Shown here: in pieces, positions 46,660 to 56,368 of the stretch
Position numbering within the stretch: position 1 is the stretch's first letter
How the letters are laid out: every line of letters starts with the position of its first letter
Origin: Neobacillus sp. PS2-9
GTDB taxonomy: Bacteria; Bacillota; Bacilli; Bacillales; Cytobacillaceae
Assembly: GCF_030915525.1 (NCBI RefSeq)
Contig: NZ_CP133269.1
Location: 2,515,001 to 2,579,000 of the forward strand
Direction: 5' to 3'
DNA: 64,000 bases
Program-made: the position numbers and the translations under genes
Notes under the pieces: generated by a model
What the model was told of the DNA's origin: nothing
Database searches by the model: none
The model's input: only the letters and a program-made list of their open reading frames with translations

Positions 46660-46843
46660 AAAAAAACATCTCCTCATTGTTCACTCAGAAGTAATATATT
46701 TTTAAAAGTACTACTACCTTTGTAATTTTAACAATATTCATGACATATGCAATACTTTCATTATTGAAAATTAGATTTCTTGTCATTAACAAAATTATCA
46801 AGAAATTTGTTAAGATGAAGTATGTGAGAGGAGATGATTAATT

Positions 46844-47881
46844 TTGAAAATACTAGTTTTAGGTGGAAGCAGATTTTTAGGGAGAACATTCGTTGAAGAA
46901 GCATTATCTCAAAATCATGAAGTTACGATTTTTAATCGTGGGAATCAAAACGTAGGTCTTAAGGATGTTGAAATCATTACTGGCGATCGGTTTGGAGACT
47001 TGTGCGAGCTTAAAAACCGCTATTGGGATACGGTTTTGGATACTAGCGGTTTTATTCCTTCTACCGTAAAAATATCAACTGAGTTATTGAAGGATCGTGT
47101 TGACCAGTATTCATTTATTTCCAGTATCTCCGTTTATCAGGACTGGGTTCCAGAAAATCTAGATGAAGACTATCCTCTATTAAATATGTCAGTCGAGAAA
47201 GCAGATGAAATATCAAAAGATGTGCATGGCCCTATTTATGAATACTACGGTCATTTTAAGGCATTATGTGAACAGATTGCAGAAATGAATATGCCTGGGA
47301 GAGTATTGAATGTCCGAGCTGGGCAATTAATTGGTCCTAATGACTATACAGATCGTATTCCATATTGGGTACATAGGTTGGCTAAGGGTGGAAAGGTGTT
47401 AGTGCCCGGTAATGAGAACCGACGTGTACAGCTAATAGATAACAAAGACCTTTCGAAGTGGATTTTGAAGATGATGACAGCTAACTCCTCTGGAACGTTT
47501 AATGCAACAGGCCCTGATTATCCTCTAACGATGAAACAATTCATAGACGCATGCTTAAGAGTTACTGGTTCTGATGCGGAAATTGTATGGGCTGATGAGG
47601 AGTTCCTGCTTGAACAAAAGGTTGCACCGTGGACTGAAATGCCTTTATGGGTTCCAGAAAATGCCCCACTATCTCCTGAACTTGAAAAGCCTTGGAAGGG
47701 TGCATTTTCAATCAATATTGATAAGGCAGTGAAAAGTGGACTTACGTTCAGGACGCTGGACGAGAGCATATCGGATATTTATGAGTGGGAAAAGACTCGA
47801 CATATATCTCAGGATGAGTGGAAATCAGGAATGAGAGCAGAAAGAGAGAAAGAGCTACTGTCGTTATTGGGTAGAAATTAA
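46844..47881 (+). CDS. NAD(P)-dependent epimerase/reductase, extended SDR
   Basis: A 345-residue extended SDR protein. The N-terminal Rossmann motif is LVLGGSRFLGRTFVEEAL. The position of the usual YxxxK catalytic pair reads YEYYGHFKALCE, so Tyr-x3-His precedes the Lys; activity as a typical epimerase is uncertain. It resembles the isoflavone-reductase/UDP-glucose-epimerase-like proteins of Bacilli. TTG 46844 follows GAGGAG. It stands alone and ends in a 21-nt repeat array. Confidence 0.8.
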   Translation: MKILVLGGSRFLGRTFVEEALSQNHEVTIFNRGNQNVGLKDVEIITGDRFGDLCELKNRYWDTVLDTSGFIPSTVKISTELLKDRVDQYSFISSISVYQDWVPENLDEDYPLLNMSVEKADEISKDVHGPIYEYYGHFKALCEQIAEMNMPGRVLNVRAGQLIGPNDYTDRIPYWVHRLAKGGKVLVPGNENRRVQLIDNKDLSKWILKMMTANSSGTFNATGPDYPLTMKQFIDACLRVTGSDAEIVWADEEFLLEQKVAPWTEMPLWVPENAPLSPELEKPWKGAFSINIDKAVKSGLTFRTLDESISDIYEWEKTRHISQDEWKSGMRAEREKELLSLLGRN

Positions 47882-47895
47882 GGGAAATTGTGGTA

Positions 47896-48010
47896 CGCAA
47901 ATAAAAGTATGCTTTACGCAAATAAAGGGCGATTTATCGCAAATAAAAGCATGTTTTACGCAAATAAAATACACTTTTTCGCAAATAAAAATGAAGTTAC
48001 CGCAAATAAA
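47896..48010. repeat. 21-nt tandem array, core CGCAAATAAA
   Basis: Six copies of CGCAAATAAA begin exactly every 21 nt (47896, 47917, 47938, 47959, 47980, 48001); the 11-nt intervals vary, although units 1 and 3 share RTATGYTTTA-like sequence. It lies between convergent genes, just before the terminator at 48016-48061. One forward frame stays open with a YANKSMx heptad. Confidence 0.92.
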
Positions 48011-48015
48011 CGATG

Positions 48016-48061
48016 AAAAAAACCTGAAGAGAGCAAATATTAATGCTCTCTTCAGGTTTTT
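48016..48061. terminator. Shared terminator (epimerase / ABC-F genes)
   Basis: AAAAACCTGAAGAGAGC and GCTCTCTTCAGGTTTTT form a perfect 17-bp stem between convergent genes. Confidence 0.92.
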
Positions 48062-49775
48062 AGTTGTTAAAATTTCGTTTTAGTTTAAGAAGTTCATTAA
48101 ATTCCTTGTCTAAAACAAGATATTTCGGGTCTTTTTGATCGATTGTTGATAATTCCCCCAAAATAGAAGCAATTCTGTTTTCGATAATTAAAAGCTGTTC
48201 CTTCGAACGTTGTCCACCCGTTTTATCTTTATTCAAATACTGCTCTGGCTTCATTTCCACTCGCTTTATTTGTTGAACTTCAAACACTAACAATCGATCA
48301 CACAGTTTATTTAGAAAATAATAGTCATGTGACACTGTGATAATCGTTCCTGTAAAATCAGCTAATGTCCGTTCGAGCTGCTCCCTGCTAGGTAAGTCCA
48401 AATGATTGGTAGGTTCATCTAAAATGAGAACATCATATTCCTTCATTAACATCTCCACAAGCTTGACTCTCGTCCGTTCTCCTAAGCTTAATGTAGAAAT
48501 AGGCTTTGTAATAAAAGCTTCCTTTAACCCTAAATTAGCAAGCAAAGTCCTAGCCTTAAGAATACTTTCCCTATCTGTAAAACCCAGTGCCTCAATCGCC
48601 GTTTTTTCTGCTGGCAAGTCAACAACATCCTGGCTCAAATAGGCAATCTGAATAGAGTCGCTCCTCCATAGTTCCCCAAATGAGACGCTCTCCTGATCTA
48701 ATATCATTTTTAGTAAGGTTGACTTCCCGCAGCCATTTTCACCTAACAGTCCAATCCGTTCTCCATGATTAATGTAGAAGTGGGATTCATAGAAAAGAGT
48801 CTCGTCTGTAAAAACTTTTCGAAGATTCTTTGCCTCTATAATCCGTCTCCCTCTTTTTCCTTGACTCTCAAATTGAAATTTAACTGATGCTTCGTCAAGA
48901 GGCTTTTCAATTTGATTTTTCTCAAGTTCATTCTGCAATCGTTTGATCTTTGATTTGACTTGATTATCTCTTTTTTTTGCTTTTGCTCGGTGGTATTCTT
49001 TTAGACCGTAATCCCTGCTTTTTTGGGTTGAACTTTGGTGGGCCTTATCAGACCAAGACTTTAGCTGTTCCATTTGCTTTTCAACTAATTCAATTTGACG
49101 CTGTTGTACATTATATTGGTGTCGGTGGTTCTCGGTTCGTTGTTGTTTTTCCTTCCGGTAGCTGCTATAGTTCCCACTGTAAAAATGAATCTTACTATTT
49201 TCTAATTCAAATATACGATTAGCCGTCCTGTCTAAAAAATGCCGGTCATGGGAGATGATCAAAACAGGACCATGGAATTTTTCTAATTCTGACACAAGCC
49301 ATTCAATACCTTTAAAATCTAAATGATTAGTAGGTTCATCTAGAATTAAAAAGTCTGGTTGGGATGACCAAATCATAGATAAGGCAAGCTTTAATTTTTC
49401 TCCACCGCTTAGATGGGATAGGCGTGTTTCCTCCCATTCAGAGACCTTCTTGAGCCCAAGCTCTTTAGTATGCTGGTACAACACATTATTAGCGCTCCCG
49501 AATATGGACTCATGAAAATCGTTCATTTCATAATCAATCGATTGCGAAAGGTAGCCAATTTTTAATTCCTTACTCTTTTCGATGTGTCCTTTATCAGGTA
49601 GTATTTTTCCGGAGAGAATATTTGCCAAGGTTGTTTTTCCAGTTCCATTATAGCCAACCAGACCGATTCTTTCCCCGTTTTTGATTTCAAAATGAATCTG
49701 GTCTAATACCTTTTGTAATTGATAACTTTTCTCTAAACCTGTAACTTTTATTATTGTTTTAAGATTTGTAAGCAT
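48060..49775 (-). CDS. ABC-F ribosome-associated ATPase (VmlR/Vga-like)
   Basis: A 571-residue soluble protein with two ABC ATPase domains and no transmembrane helices. Walker A motifs are GYNGTGKTT and GENGCGKST; signatures are LSGGEKLKL and LSLGERTRV; Walker B motifs are FLILDEPTNHLD and VLILDEPTNHLD. The linker is long and basic (about residues 185-280), as in antibiotic-resistance ABC-F proteins that protect the ribosome from lincosamides, pleuromutilins and streptogramins. ATG 49775 follows GAAGGGAG. A terminator hairpin that includes the ribosome binding site and a competing upstream arm imply drug-responsive attenuation. Confidence 0.9.
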   Translation of the reverse strand: MLTNLKTIIKVTGLEKSYQLQKVLDQIHFEIKNGERIGLVGYNGTGKTTLANILSGKILPDKGHIEKSKELKIGYLSQSIDYEMNDFHESIFGSANNVLYQHTKELGLKKVSEWEETRLSHLSGGEKLKLALSMIWSSQPDFLILDEPTNHLDFKGIEWLVSELEKFHGPVLIISHDRHFLDRTANRIFELENSKIHFYSGNYSSYRKEKQQRTENHRHQYNVQQRQIELVEKQMEQLKSWSDKAHQSSTQKSRDYGLKEYHRAKAKKRDNQVKSKIKRLQNELEKNQIEKPLDEASVKFQFESQGKRGRRIIEAKNLRKVFTDETLFYESHFYINHGERIGLLGENGCGKSTLLKMILDQESVSFGELWRSDSIQIAYLSQDVVDLPAEKTAIEALGFTDRESILKARTLLANLGLKEAFITKPISTLSLGERTRVKLVEMLMKEYDVLILDEPTNHLDLPSREQLERTLADFTGTIITVSHDYYFLNKLCDRLLVFEVQQIKRVEMKPEQYLNKDKTGGQRSKEQLLIIENRIASILGELSTIDQKDPKYLVLDKEFNELLKLKRNFNN

Positions 49776-49808
49776 AAAAAAACTCCCTTCAATGAACCTG
49801 AAAGAGAG
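49776..49808 (-). terminator. Attenuator terminator in the ABC-F leader
   Basis: On the minus strand, CTCTCTTTCA and TGAAGGGAG pair (one bulge) around GGTTCAT, and TTTTTTT follows immediately before the ATG. The 3' arm contains the ribosome binding site. In the terminated form no ABC-F mRNA is made. Confidence 0.8.
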
Positions 49809-49923
49809 ATTTATGTCTAAAAATATCATGAATTCCCGTAAAAACGAGACAACAATTAAACCTGTTTAAAGGTTTGCATTGTTATACATGTACGATCAGG
49901 ACATAAAAAAGGACAGACTAATC

Positions 49924-49962
49924 CTATTCTTCAGGTTCAACATTTTTCGTTTTTCGAATCAT
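49924..49962 (-). CDS. Candidate leader peptide MIRKTKNVEPEE
   Basis: A 12-codon ORF upstream of the ABC-F gene. Its last codons encode the 10-nt antiterminator arm TGAACCTGAA (plus-strand coordinates 49930-49939), which is perfectly complementary to the terminator 5' arm region at 49793-49802. Its ribosome binding site is weak, and another short ORF (from 49946) overlaps it in a different frame, so which is translated is uncertain. Confidence 0.45.
   Translation of the reverse strand: MIRKTKNVEPEE
49930..49939 (-). promoter_or_regulatory. Antiterminator arm of the ABC-F attenuator
   Basis: TTCAGGTTCA on the plus strand is the exact inverted copy of TGAACCTGAA at 49793-49802. Pairing of the two would disrupt the terminator hairpin. 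A second small hairpin, AAACCT/AGGTTT, lies between them near 49860. Confidence 0.7.
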
Positions 49963-50039
49963 GTACTGAAAAATAAGATTATAACTTCATCGGCCCAAAT
50001 TCATTCCTTTACATTTTGTTATTTATATTTTATTTAAAA

Positions 50040-50999
50040 TTAGCTAAAGTTGTCAATTAATTCTTTAAAATTGACATTAGAATATGGTATTTGTTCCTCT
50101 ATTCTATGTTTCAAGTCTTCAAGCGTATAGGCTTGCCATTCCGCAAGACTATGTAAATCCCACTTTTCTAAAAATAACACATATAAGAATATCTCTCTTA
50201 TTTTCAGTAAAATAGGAATTTGTTCAAGCATTTCCCTGTAAATAGCACGTTCCTCCTCATACCCTTTTAAAAAATGAAGCCAAAAAATCTTGCTAAAATC
50301 CTTTCGTTCTGGGGTAAAAGATGATGCCTGCCAGTATGCATGATAAAAGGAAACGGCCAAATCATATGCAAACCAATGATATGCACAATCATCAAAATCA
50401 AAAACAGTAATCCTTCTGTCCTTCACTAAGAAATTGCCTTGATGAAAATCATTATGGATAAGTCCAAATAAATTTGAATCTTGATGAAAATCTCTTAGTT
50501 CATCCAATAATTTTGTGTATCGTTCTTTAATGAGTTTTGAATTAATTTTAGGAAGAAGCCTAAAAAGATCTGGTTCCTCTTTTGTCCATTTGGGCCTTTC
50601 AAGCTGTATTAGTTTTGATACTTTATGCATCCTGCCGATTTGTTTTCCCCAATTATAAAATAAATCAGTTGTCCAAACGTTATCGTCCGTAACATCCACT
50701 GCTACACCTTGCGCTTTTTCAAAAGCAACCAAGAACAAATTGGTTACCTCTTCAATTAAAAGGTTATTTTTGGATGGCACTGGTCTTGAAACGGAAACTC
50801 CTTCTTTTGCTAGGGCTTCAATAAACTTTAATTCATTTTCTAGGTCAGAGAAGCTCTTCCTCTCTCTATTGGATAATCTTAGTATATAGTCCCTTCCATC
50901 TTTCGAAAAGGTATATACAGAATTTTGGAACCCGTTATTAATAGGGATAAGTTCTTCAGGTGCAAGGTCATACCTTGCAGCAAATTGATGTAAGGTCAT
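50040..50999 (-). CDS. APH-fold phosphotransferase
   Basis: A 319-residue kinase of the aminoglycoside-phosphotransferase/choline-kinase superfamily. The catalytic loop is GLIHNDFHQGNFLV and the metal-binding DFD motif is VFDFDDCAYHWFAYDLA. Substrate unknown; homologues in Bacilli (YerI-type) are not proven resistance enzymes. Its distance from mtnA makes it an unsafe candidate for the missing sugar kinase. The aconitase terminator precedes it. Confidence 0.85.
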   Translation of the reverse strand: MTLHQFAARYDLAPEELIPINNGFQNSVYTFSKDGRDYILRLSNRERKSFSDLENELKFIEALAKEGVSVSRPVPSKNNLLIEEVTNLFLVAFEKAQGVAVDVTDDNVWTTDLFYNWGKQIGRMHKVSKLIQLERPKWTKEEPDLFRLLPKINSKLIKERYTKLLDELRDFHQDSNLFGLIHNDFHQGNFLVKDRRITVFDFDDCAYHWFAYDLAVSFYHAYWQASSFTPERKDFSKIFWLHFLKGYEEERAIYREMLEQIPILLKIREIFLYVLFLEKWDLHSLAEWQAYTLEDLKHRIEEQIPYSNVNFKELIDNFS

Positions 51000-51017
51000 A
51001 AATAATCCTTTCGTTAA

Positions 51018-51046
51018 AAAACACCATGCAAGTCTGCATGGTGTTT
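51018..51046 (-). terminator. Aconitase terminator
   Basis: AAACACCATGCA and TGCATGGTGTTT form a perfect 12-bp stem downstream of acnA; the minus strand continues with T residues. Confidence 0.9.
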
Positions 51047-51061
51047 ATCTTTAAAACTAAA

Positions 51062-53767
51062 TTAAGCTTGTAATTTTTCACGTAGAACCATTGGTAGAAT
51101 TCCACCGTGACGGTAGTAGTCAATTTCAACTTCAGAATCGAAACGAACAAGAACTTCGAATTCTTTCTTGTTACCAGCTTCGTCAGTAGCTGTAACTTTT
51201 AGGAGATCACGTGGTCTTACATTTTCGTCTACTTGTACTTCAAATGTCTCTTTACCAGTTAATCCAAGAGTTTCAGCGCTATCGCCATCCTTGAATTGAA
51301 GTGGAAGCACACCCATTAATACTAAGTTAGAACGGTGGATACGCTCGAAGCTTTCTGCAAGGACAGTTTTAATACCTAAAAGATTTGTTCCCTTAGCAGC
51401 CCAGTCACGAGATGAACCCATTCCGTAATCTTTACCAGCAAGAACCATTAGTCCAGTGCCATTTTCTTTGTACTTCATGCAAGCATCGTAAATAGAAGTA
51501 ACTTCGCCTGTTGGCCAGTAAGTTGTGAAACCACCTTCTGTACCAGGTGCGATTTGGTTACGGATACGAATGTTTGCAAACGTTCCACGCATCATAACTT
51601 CGTGGTTACCACGACGTGAGCCGTAAGAGTTAAAGTCACGTGGTTGAACGCCTTTTTCTAATAGGTATTTACCAGCTGGAGTATTTTTACCAATTGCTCC
51701 TGCAGGTGAAATGTGGTCCGTTGTAACAGAGTCACCGAACTTACCAACAACACGAAGTCCTGCTAAAGGTTCAACCGTACCAGGTTCTGGTGATAAACCT
51801 TCAAAGAATGGTGGGTTAGCAATATAAGTTGAATCTTCATCCCAAGTGTATAATGGCTCATTGCTAGTTTTAATTTCGTTCCAACGTTCGTTATCACCGA
51901 ACACATTCTCGTATTCTCTACGGAATAATTCAGGAGTGACAGTACGTTTAACAACATCATTTACTTCAGCAGTTGATGGCCAAATATCCTTGAAGAATAC
52001 ATCGTTACCGTCTTTATCTTTACCAATTGCTTCAGAGCCGAAATCAATATTCACTGTACCAGCAAGAGCATATGCAACCACAAGTGGTGGTGAAGCAAGG
52101 TAGTTAGCTTTTACAAGCGGGTGAATACGGCCTTCAAAGTTACGGTTACCTGAAAGAACAGATGTAACTAAAAGATCGTTTTCAGCGATAGTTTTTTCGA
52201 TTTCTTCTTTTAATGGACCGGAGTTACCGATACATGTTGTACAGCCGTAACCAACAAGGTTAAAACCAATTTGTTCTAAATATGGAAGTAATCCAGAATC
52301 ACGAAGGTATCCAGTTACAACCTTTGAACCAGGTGCTAAAGAAGTTTTTACAAATTTAGGAACTTCCATTCCAAGCTCAACAGCCTTCTTCGCAACAAGT
52401 CCTGCTCCAACAAGAACATATGGGTTGGAAGTATTTGTACAGCTAGTGATAGAAGCAATCGCAACTGCACCTGTTTTAATGGCGGCTTCATCACCGTTAT
52501 TGAATTTAATTGTTGCTTCTTTTGCAAGTTCGTCAGCATGTAAACCGAAACCTTGGTTTCCTTGTGGTGCAGAAACAGCTTTTGTGAATTCCTCTTTCAT
52601 TTTTGAAAGTGGAATTAAATCTTGAGGACGCTTAGGACCAGAAAGATTTGGTTCAATTACTGAAAGATCAATTTCAACCACATTTGAATAAACAGGTTCA
52701 AAAGATGCATCAAAGAACAAGCTATTTGCTTTGCAGTACTGTTCAACAACATGAATTTGTTCTTCTTCACGGCCAGTTAAGCGTAAGTACTCAATTGCTT
52801 CACCGTCAACCGGGAAGAAACCGCAAGTAGCACCATATTCAGGGGCCATGTTGGCAATAGTTGCACGGTCTGCAAGTGGAAGTACGGATACACCAGGTCC
52901 AAAGAATTCAACAAATTTACCAACTACTCCATTACTGCGAAGTACTTGAGTTACTTTTAATGCTAAGTCAGTAGCGGTTGCACCGTTTGGAAGTTCACCG
53001 GTTAACTTAACACCAACAACTTCAGGAACAGGGAAATATGAAGGCTGTCCAAGCATTCCTGCTTCTGCTTCGATACCACCTACGCCCCATCCTAGAACAC
53101 CAAGACCGTTAATCATGGTAGTATGTGAATCAGTTCCTACTAATGTATCTGGGTATGCTTCAAGTTCGCCGTCAGTTTCAGCAACGTGAACAACGTCTGC
53201 TAAGTATTCAAGGTTTACTTGGTGAACGATACCAGTTGCTGGTGGAACTGCACGGTAGTTATTGAATGATTTTTGAGCCCAGCTTAAGAATTGGTAGCGC
53301 TCTGCGTTACGTTCGAATTCAAGATCCATGTTTACTTTTAATGAATCAGCTGAACCATATGCATCAACTTGTACAGAGTGGTCAATAACAAGATCAACTG
53401 TTTTTTCAGGGTTGATTTTATCTGGATCTCCACCAAGGTCAGCCATCGCTTTTCTTAAAGAAGCAAGGTCTACTACTGCTGGAACACCAGTGAAGTCTTG
53501 GAGGATAACACGTGAAGGCTTAAATGGTACATCCACCTCTTTAAGCTCTGCTGTTCCCCATTTTGCTAAGTTTTCAACATGCTCTTTTGTGATTACACGG
53601 CCATCATATTGGCGTAAAACAGATTCAAGTAATACTTTTACAGAATAAGGCAATTTGGTAACATTACCAATGCCTGCTTCTTCCAATGCTGCTAAACGGT
53701 AATAGTGGTAGCGTTTGCCGTTTACTTCAAAGGAAGAACGCGCATTAAATACATCATTTTTTACCAT
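51062..53767 (-). CDS. acnA: Aconitate hydratase (AcnA/CitB)
   Basis: A 901-residue TCA-cycle aconitase of the IRP1/AcnA type. The 4Fe-4S ligands are in [13 protein letters not shown] and [33 protein letters not shown] and the C-terminal swivel [10 protein letters not shown] are typical. In B. subtilis this protein is also an iron-dependent RNA-binding regulator. GAGGGGG precedes ATG 53767. An ATAA-N7-TTAT dyad upstream suggests CcpC control, as for citB. It is divergent from sspO. Confidence 0.97.
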   Translation of the reverse strand: MVKNDVFNARSSFEVNGKRYHYYRLAALEEAGIGNVTKLPYSVKVLLESVLRQYDGRVITKEHVENLAKWGTAELKEVDVPFKPSRVILQDFTGVPAVVDLASLRKAMADLGGDPDKINPEKTVDLVIDHSVQVDAYGSADSLKVNMDLEFERNAERYQFLSWAQKSFNNYRAVPPATGIVHQVNLEYLADVVHVAETDGELEAYPDTLVGTDSHTTMINGLGVLGWGVGGIEAEAGMLGQPSYFPVPEVVGVKLTGELPNGATATDLALKVTQVLRSNGVVGKFVEFFGPGVSVLPLADRATIANMAPEYGATCGFFPVDGEAIEYLRLTGREEEQIHVVEQYCKANSLFFDASFEPVYSNVVEIDLSVIEPNLSGPKRPQDLIPLSKMKEEFTKAVSAPQGNQGFGLHADELAKEATIKFNNGDEAAIKTGAVAIASITSCTNTSNPYVLVGAGLVAKKAVELGMEVPKFVKTSLAPGSKVVTGYLRDSGLLPYLEQIGFNLVGYGCTTCIGNSGPLKEEIEKTIAENDLLVTSVLSGNRNFEGRIHPLVKANYLASPPLVVAYALAGTVNIDFGSEAIGKDKDGNDVFFKDIWPSTAEVNDVVKRTVTPELFRREYENVFGDNERWNEIKTSNEPLYTWDEDSTYIANPPFFEGLSPEPGTVEPLAGLRVVGKFGDSVTTDHISPAGAIGKNTPAGKYLLEKGVQPRDFNSYGSRRGNHEVMMRGTFANIRIRNQIAPGTEGGFTTYWPTGEVTSIYDACMKYKENGTGLMVLAGKDYGMGSSRDWAAKGTNLLGIKTVLAESFERIHRSNLVLMGVLPLQFKDGDSAETLGLTGKETFEVQVDENVRPRDLLKVTATDEAGNKKEFEVLVRFDSEVEIDYYRHGGILPMVLREKLQA

Positions 53768-54099
53768 GTGTAAAAACCCCCTCGTTCGTCATCATAATAC
53801 AAGTTTAATGAAAAGTCGAAAAGTTTGAATTTTCCCATCCATCTTCACTTTTCTCACAATTCTAATCTTAATACAACCTTTTACATAAGTAAATAACAAG
53901 AAAGTTATTGTGATTGATAAGTTTTTCTTATGTTTTTTTATGTATTTTGTTCGGAATATTTCGAAAATCTTATTGGTCAAAAGTGAATTCAGAAATCGTG
54001 AAAATCAAATTTTTCGTTAATATTATCTCAAAAAACCAATTGATTGTCATTTTTCAAGGTCTAAAGGAAATAGTAACACTATCAGGAGGTGAGTAAAAG
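53768..54099. other. 332-bp acnA-sspO divergent intergenic region
   Basis: No gene is visible. It holds the promoters of acnA and sspO, a CcpC-type dyad at 53917-53931 and, beside it, the dyad AATAAC...GTTATT near 53892-53909. Confidence 0.7.
53917..53931. promoter_or_regulatory. CcpC-type dyad upstream of acnA
   Basis: ATAA-GTTTTTC-TTAT matches the ATAA-N7-TTAT dyad to which the citrate-responsive repressor CcpC binds at B. subtilis citB and citZ. It lies 150 bp upstream of the acnA start. Confidence 0.6.
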
Positions 54100-54252
54100 A
54101 TGGCGAAACGCAAGTCAAACCATGTCATTCCTGGTGCCAATGCTGCTAAGGGACAAGGAAATGGTGCCGGATTTAATGAGGAACTAGCAAGTGAACAAGG
54201 ATTAAGTGTAAAAGAAAAGATGAACAATAAAAAGCGGAAGAAAAATCAATAA
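54100..54252 (+). CDS. sspO: Small acid-soluble spore protein SspO
   Basis: A 50-residue basic spore protein ([29 protein letters not shown]) that matches SspO of B. subtilis, a minor forespore protein. GGAGGTGAG lies 8 nt before the ATG. The location divergent from aconitase is conserved. It is too short for many gene callers. Confidence 0.95.
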   Translation: MAKRKSNHVIPGANAAKGQGNGAGFNEELASEQGLSVKEKMNNKKRKKNQ

Positions 54253-54253
54253 A

Positions 54254-54297
54254 AAAGGGGTCTCGTCCACTGAAGCAGTGGGACGAGACCCTTTTTT
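54254..54297. terminator. Terminator of sspO
   Basis: AAAAAAGGGGTCTCGTCCC-type stem with GGGACGAGACCCTTTTTT, between sspO and a convergent gene. Confidence 0.9.
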
Positions 54298-54307
54298 GTT
54301 TAATGCC

Positions 54308-54577
54308 TTATTCAGTCTGATTTACTTCGGCTACAATACTTTGTAAATCTTGCTGGAATCGCTCTAATTGTGCACGTTGATGTTCAGATGCAACTTCCAG
54401 AGCATTCTCAATTTGCTGATATGCTTCATTTACTTCGTTCTTTAGATGCTTTAGTTGGTGGCCATAATTGGCACTATCATTTACAATTTGATTAAAAAAT
54501 CCTTGAACCTCTTCATATCCTTGCTGTGCTGCCTGAAATGCCTGTTGCTTGTCCTTGTTGTAAGGATATTTCTGCAT
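54308..54577 (-). CDS. Small coiled-coil protein
   Basis: An 89-residue Gln/Glu-rich helical protein (YEEVQGFFNQIVNDSANYGH, NEVNEAYQQIENALEVASEH) with heptad-like spacing. No family function is recognised. ATG 54577 is preceded by AAGGAG at a long spacing of 11 nt; GTG 54589 overlaps that site. It lies between sspO and sspP on the opposite strand, and may be a spore-associated small protein. Confidence 0.65.
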   Translation of the reverse strand: MQKYPYNKDKQQAFQAAQQGYEEVQGFFNQIVNDSANYGHQLKHLKNEVNEAYQQIENALEVASEHQRAQLERFQQDLQSIVAEVNQTE

Positions 54578-54688
54578 TGTCTTTTTCACTCCTTAATTTT
54601 GTTTACCGTTAAATTGCACAGAAGAACAAAATTTATTCAGCATAAAAAGACTTAATCCTTGCATCCTAATATGTAGGAGGGATGAAAA

Positions 54689-54826
54689 ATGAACAAAAAC
54701 GATGGCAAAGATATGAGGAAAAATGCACCAAAACAATCGGGGCAGCCAGAACCATTAAGCGGTTCTCATAAAGTAAAGAATCGCAACCATACCCGTGCAA
54801 AACATAATACACACCATGATATGTGA
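54689..54826 (+). CDS. sspP: Small acid-soluble spore protein SspP
   Basis: A 45-residue protein, [20 protein letters not shown] then [19 protein letters not shown], matching SspP. TAGGAGG precedes the ATG. In B. subtilis sspP lies by sspO; here a minus-strand coiled-coil gene is between them. Its 3' end is followed by the hairpin shared with selA. Confidence 0.93.
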   Translation: MNKNDGKDMRKNAPKQSGQPEPLSGSHKVKNRNHTRAKHNTHHDM

Positions 54827-54832
54827 TTTATA

Positions 54833-54860
54833 AAATAAACCCCTCTTTTTTAAGAGGGGT
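54833..54860. terminator. Terminator shared by sspP and selA
   Basis: ACCCCTCTT and AAGAGGGGT form a 9-bp stem overlapping the selA stop; the minus strand continues TTTATTTTA. Confidence 0.75.
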
Positions 54861-56265
54861 CAACATTTACTAAGGCATCTAACAAGTTGTTTTCTTCTTC
54901 AACTGTTACGGTTCTAAGGTCAATAATAAACTCATCTTTTTGGATTCGTCCTACAATAGCTGGCTTGCATTCCGTTCTTAATTTTCTGCCAAGCTGTTCG
55001 GCTGTAAAGGTATCATGTTTAAGGGCGATTACCCATGTTGGCAACTCGACATCAGGCATGGTTCCCCCACCTACTTGACTAATGTCTTTGAAAATTTTTG
55101 TCTCATATCTCTTTGTCCTTTGTAACAATCTGGTAACAAAACAATGGCATCTTTCGTCTAATTCATTAATAGAAACTAATAAATCACGAATGACCGGAAT
55201 ATTTCGCATGGCATTTTCACCTCGTGCATAATCAATTAGTGTACCCTCAAGCGCTGCTAAAGTCATCTTATCGACTCGAACCACCCGTGCTAACTGATGT
55301 TTCTTCAATTTATCAATGATTTCTTTCTTGCCAGCAATTATGCCTGCTTGCGGACCACCAAGAAGCTTATCGCCACTAAAAGTAACAATATCTGCCCCCA
55401 TTTCGATGACCTCTTTTACAACCGGTTCTTCTCCGATTCCATGTTTTCTGAAGTCATAGAGGGCCCCACTACCTAAGTCCTCATAAAAAATAGCATCTTC
55501 ATGGCTTTTCGATAGTGCAATAAGTTCCTCTGTTTCCACAGACTTTGTAAAGCCAATCACCTTAAAATTACTCGTATGGACCTTCATAATGATCGCTGTC
55601 TCAGAAGTAATCGCATCTTCGTAATCAAAAAGATGTGTCTTATTGGTTGTCCCTACTTCTTTTAAGATTGCACCGCTTTCCTCCATAATAGATGAAATTC
55701 TAAAGGATCCACCAATTTCAACAAGCTGTCCCCTTGAAACGATGACCTCTTTATTTTTCGCTAGTGCTCTTAGAACAAGATAAACAGCGGAGGCATTGTT
55801 ATTTACAACCATTGCTGCCTCTGCATCGGTAATTTCCTTAATAAGTGCTTCAACATGACTGTGACGTGAACCTCTTTCCCCTTCTTTTAACATATACTCA
55901 AGATTGGAGTAATTCCGAGCGGTTTCAACGACATGATTGATGGCATTCTCGCTTAATCTTGCCCTGCCAAGATTGGTATGTAGGATAGTCCCCGTTGCAT
56001 TAATTACTTTTTCTATAGTAAAGGAAAATTGTTTTTCTAATTTATTTTCCAAAATGAGAAATAAATCATCTATAAAAGAGTTTGTTCCAGGAATAGAACC
56101 TGGCCATCTATCCTCTATTAGAGCAGTTCTTATATCATCGAGTACTTCTTTTAATTGTTTTGTAAGCTGAGCAGAATCCAACTGGCTTACTTTAAGGAGA
56201 TGTAAAAACCTCTCATGATTTTGAAGTTCATGCACTGCAGGAATGGAACGTAACCATTGTTTCAC
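54850..56265 (-). CDS. selA: L-seryl-tRNA(Sec) selenium transferase
   Basis: A 471-residue PLP enzyme that converts seryl-tRNA(Sec) to selenocysteyl-tRNA(Sec). Motifs: INATGTILHTNLGRARLSE, NNASAVYLVLRAL and the PLP-lysine box TFSGDKLLGGPQAGII. GTG 56265 is chosen because TGAAGGAG lies 8 nt upstream, giving the start MKQWLRSIPAVHELQ; an ATG seven codons earlier includes that site. It lies between sspP and the cotM homologue; selB does not follow it, as it does in many Sec-utilising genomes. Confidence 0.96.
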   Translation of the reverse strand: MKQWLRSIPAVHELQNHERFLHLLKVSQLDSAQLTKQLKEVLDDIRTALIEDRWPGSIPGTNSFIDDLFLILENKLEKQFSFTIEKVINATGTILHTNLGRARLSENAINHVVETARNYSNLEYMLKEGERGSRHSHVEALIKEITDAEAAMVVNNNASAVYLVLRALAKNKEVIVSRGQLVEIGGSFRISSIMEESGAILKEVGTTNKTHLFDYEDAITSETAIIMKVHTSNFKVIGFTKSVETEELIALSKSHEDAIFYEDLGSGALYDFRKHGIGEEPVVKEVIEMGADIVTFSGDKLLGGPQAGIIAGKKEIIDKLKKHQLARVVRVDKMTLAALEGTLIDYARGENAMRNIPVIRDLLVSINELDERCHCFVTRLLQRTKRYETKIFKDISQVGGGTMPDVELPTWVIALKHDTFTAEQLGRKLRTECKPAIVGRIQKDEFIIDLRTVTVEEENNLLDALVNVDPS

Positions 56266-56368
56266 CTTAAAAACTCCTTCATTCATCCATCTTTTGCCCC
56301 ATTATACCATAGGAGTTTCACATTTTAAGGACCAATGAATAAAATGAAACGAGCAAGGGGGTTTAATT

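Noticed and set aside
46660..46843. SAM (S-box) riboswitch upstream of mtnA
   Set aside because: I could not find the conserved S-box core or a terminator-like stem in this AT-rich region.
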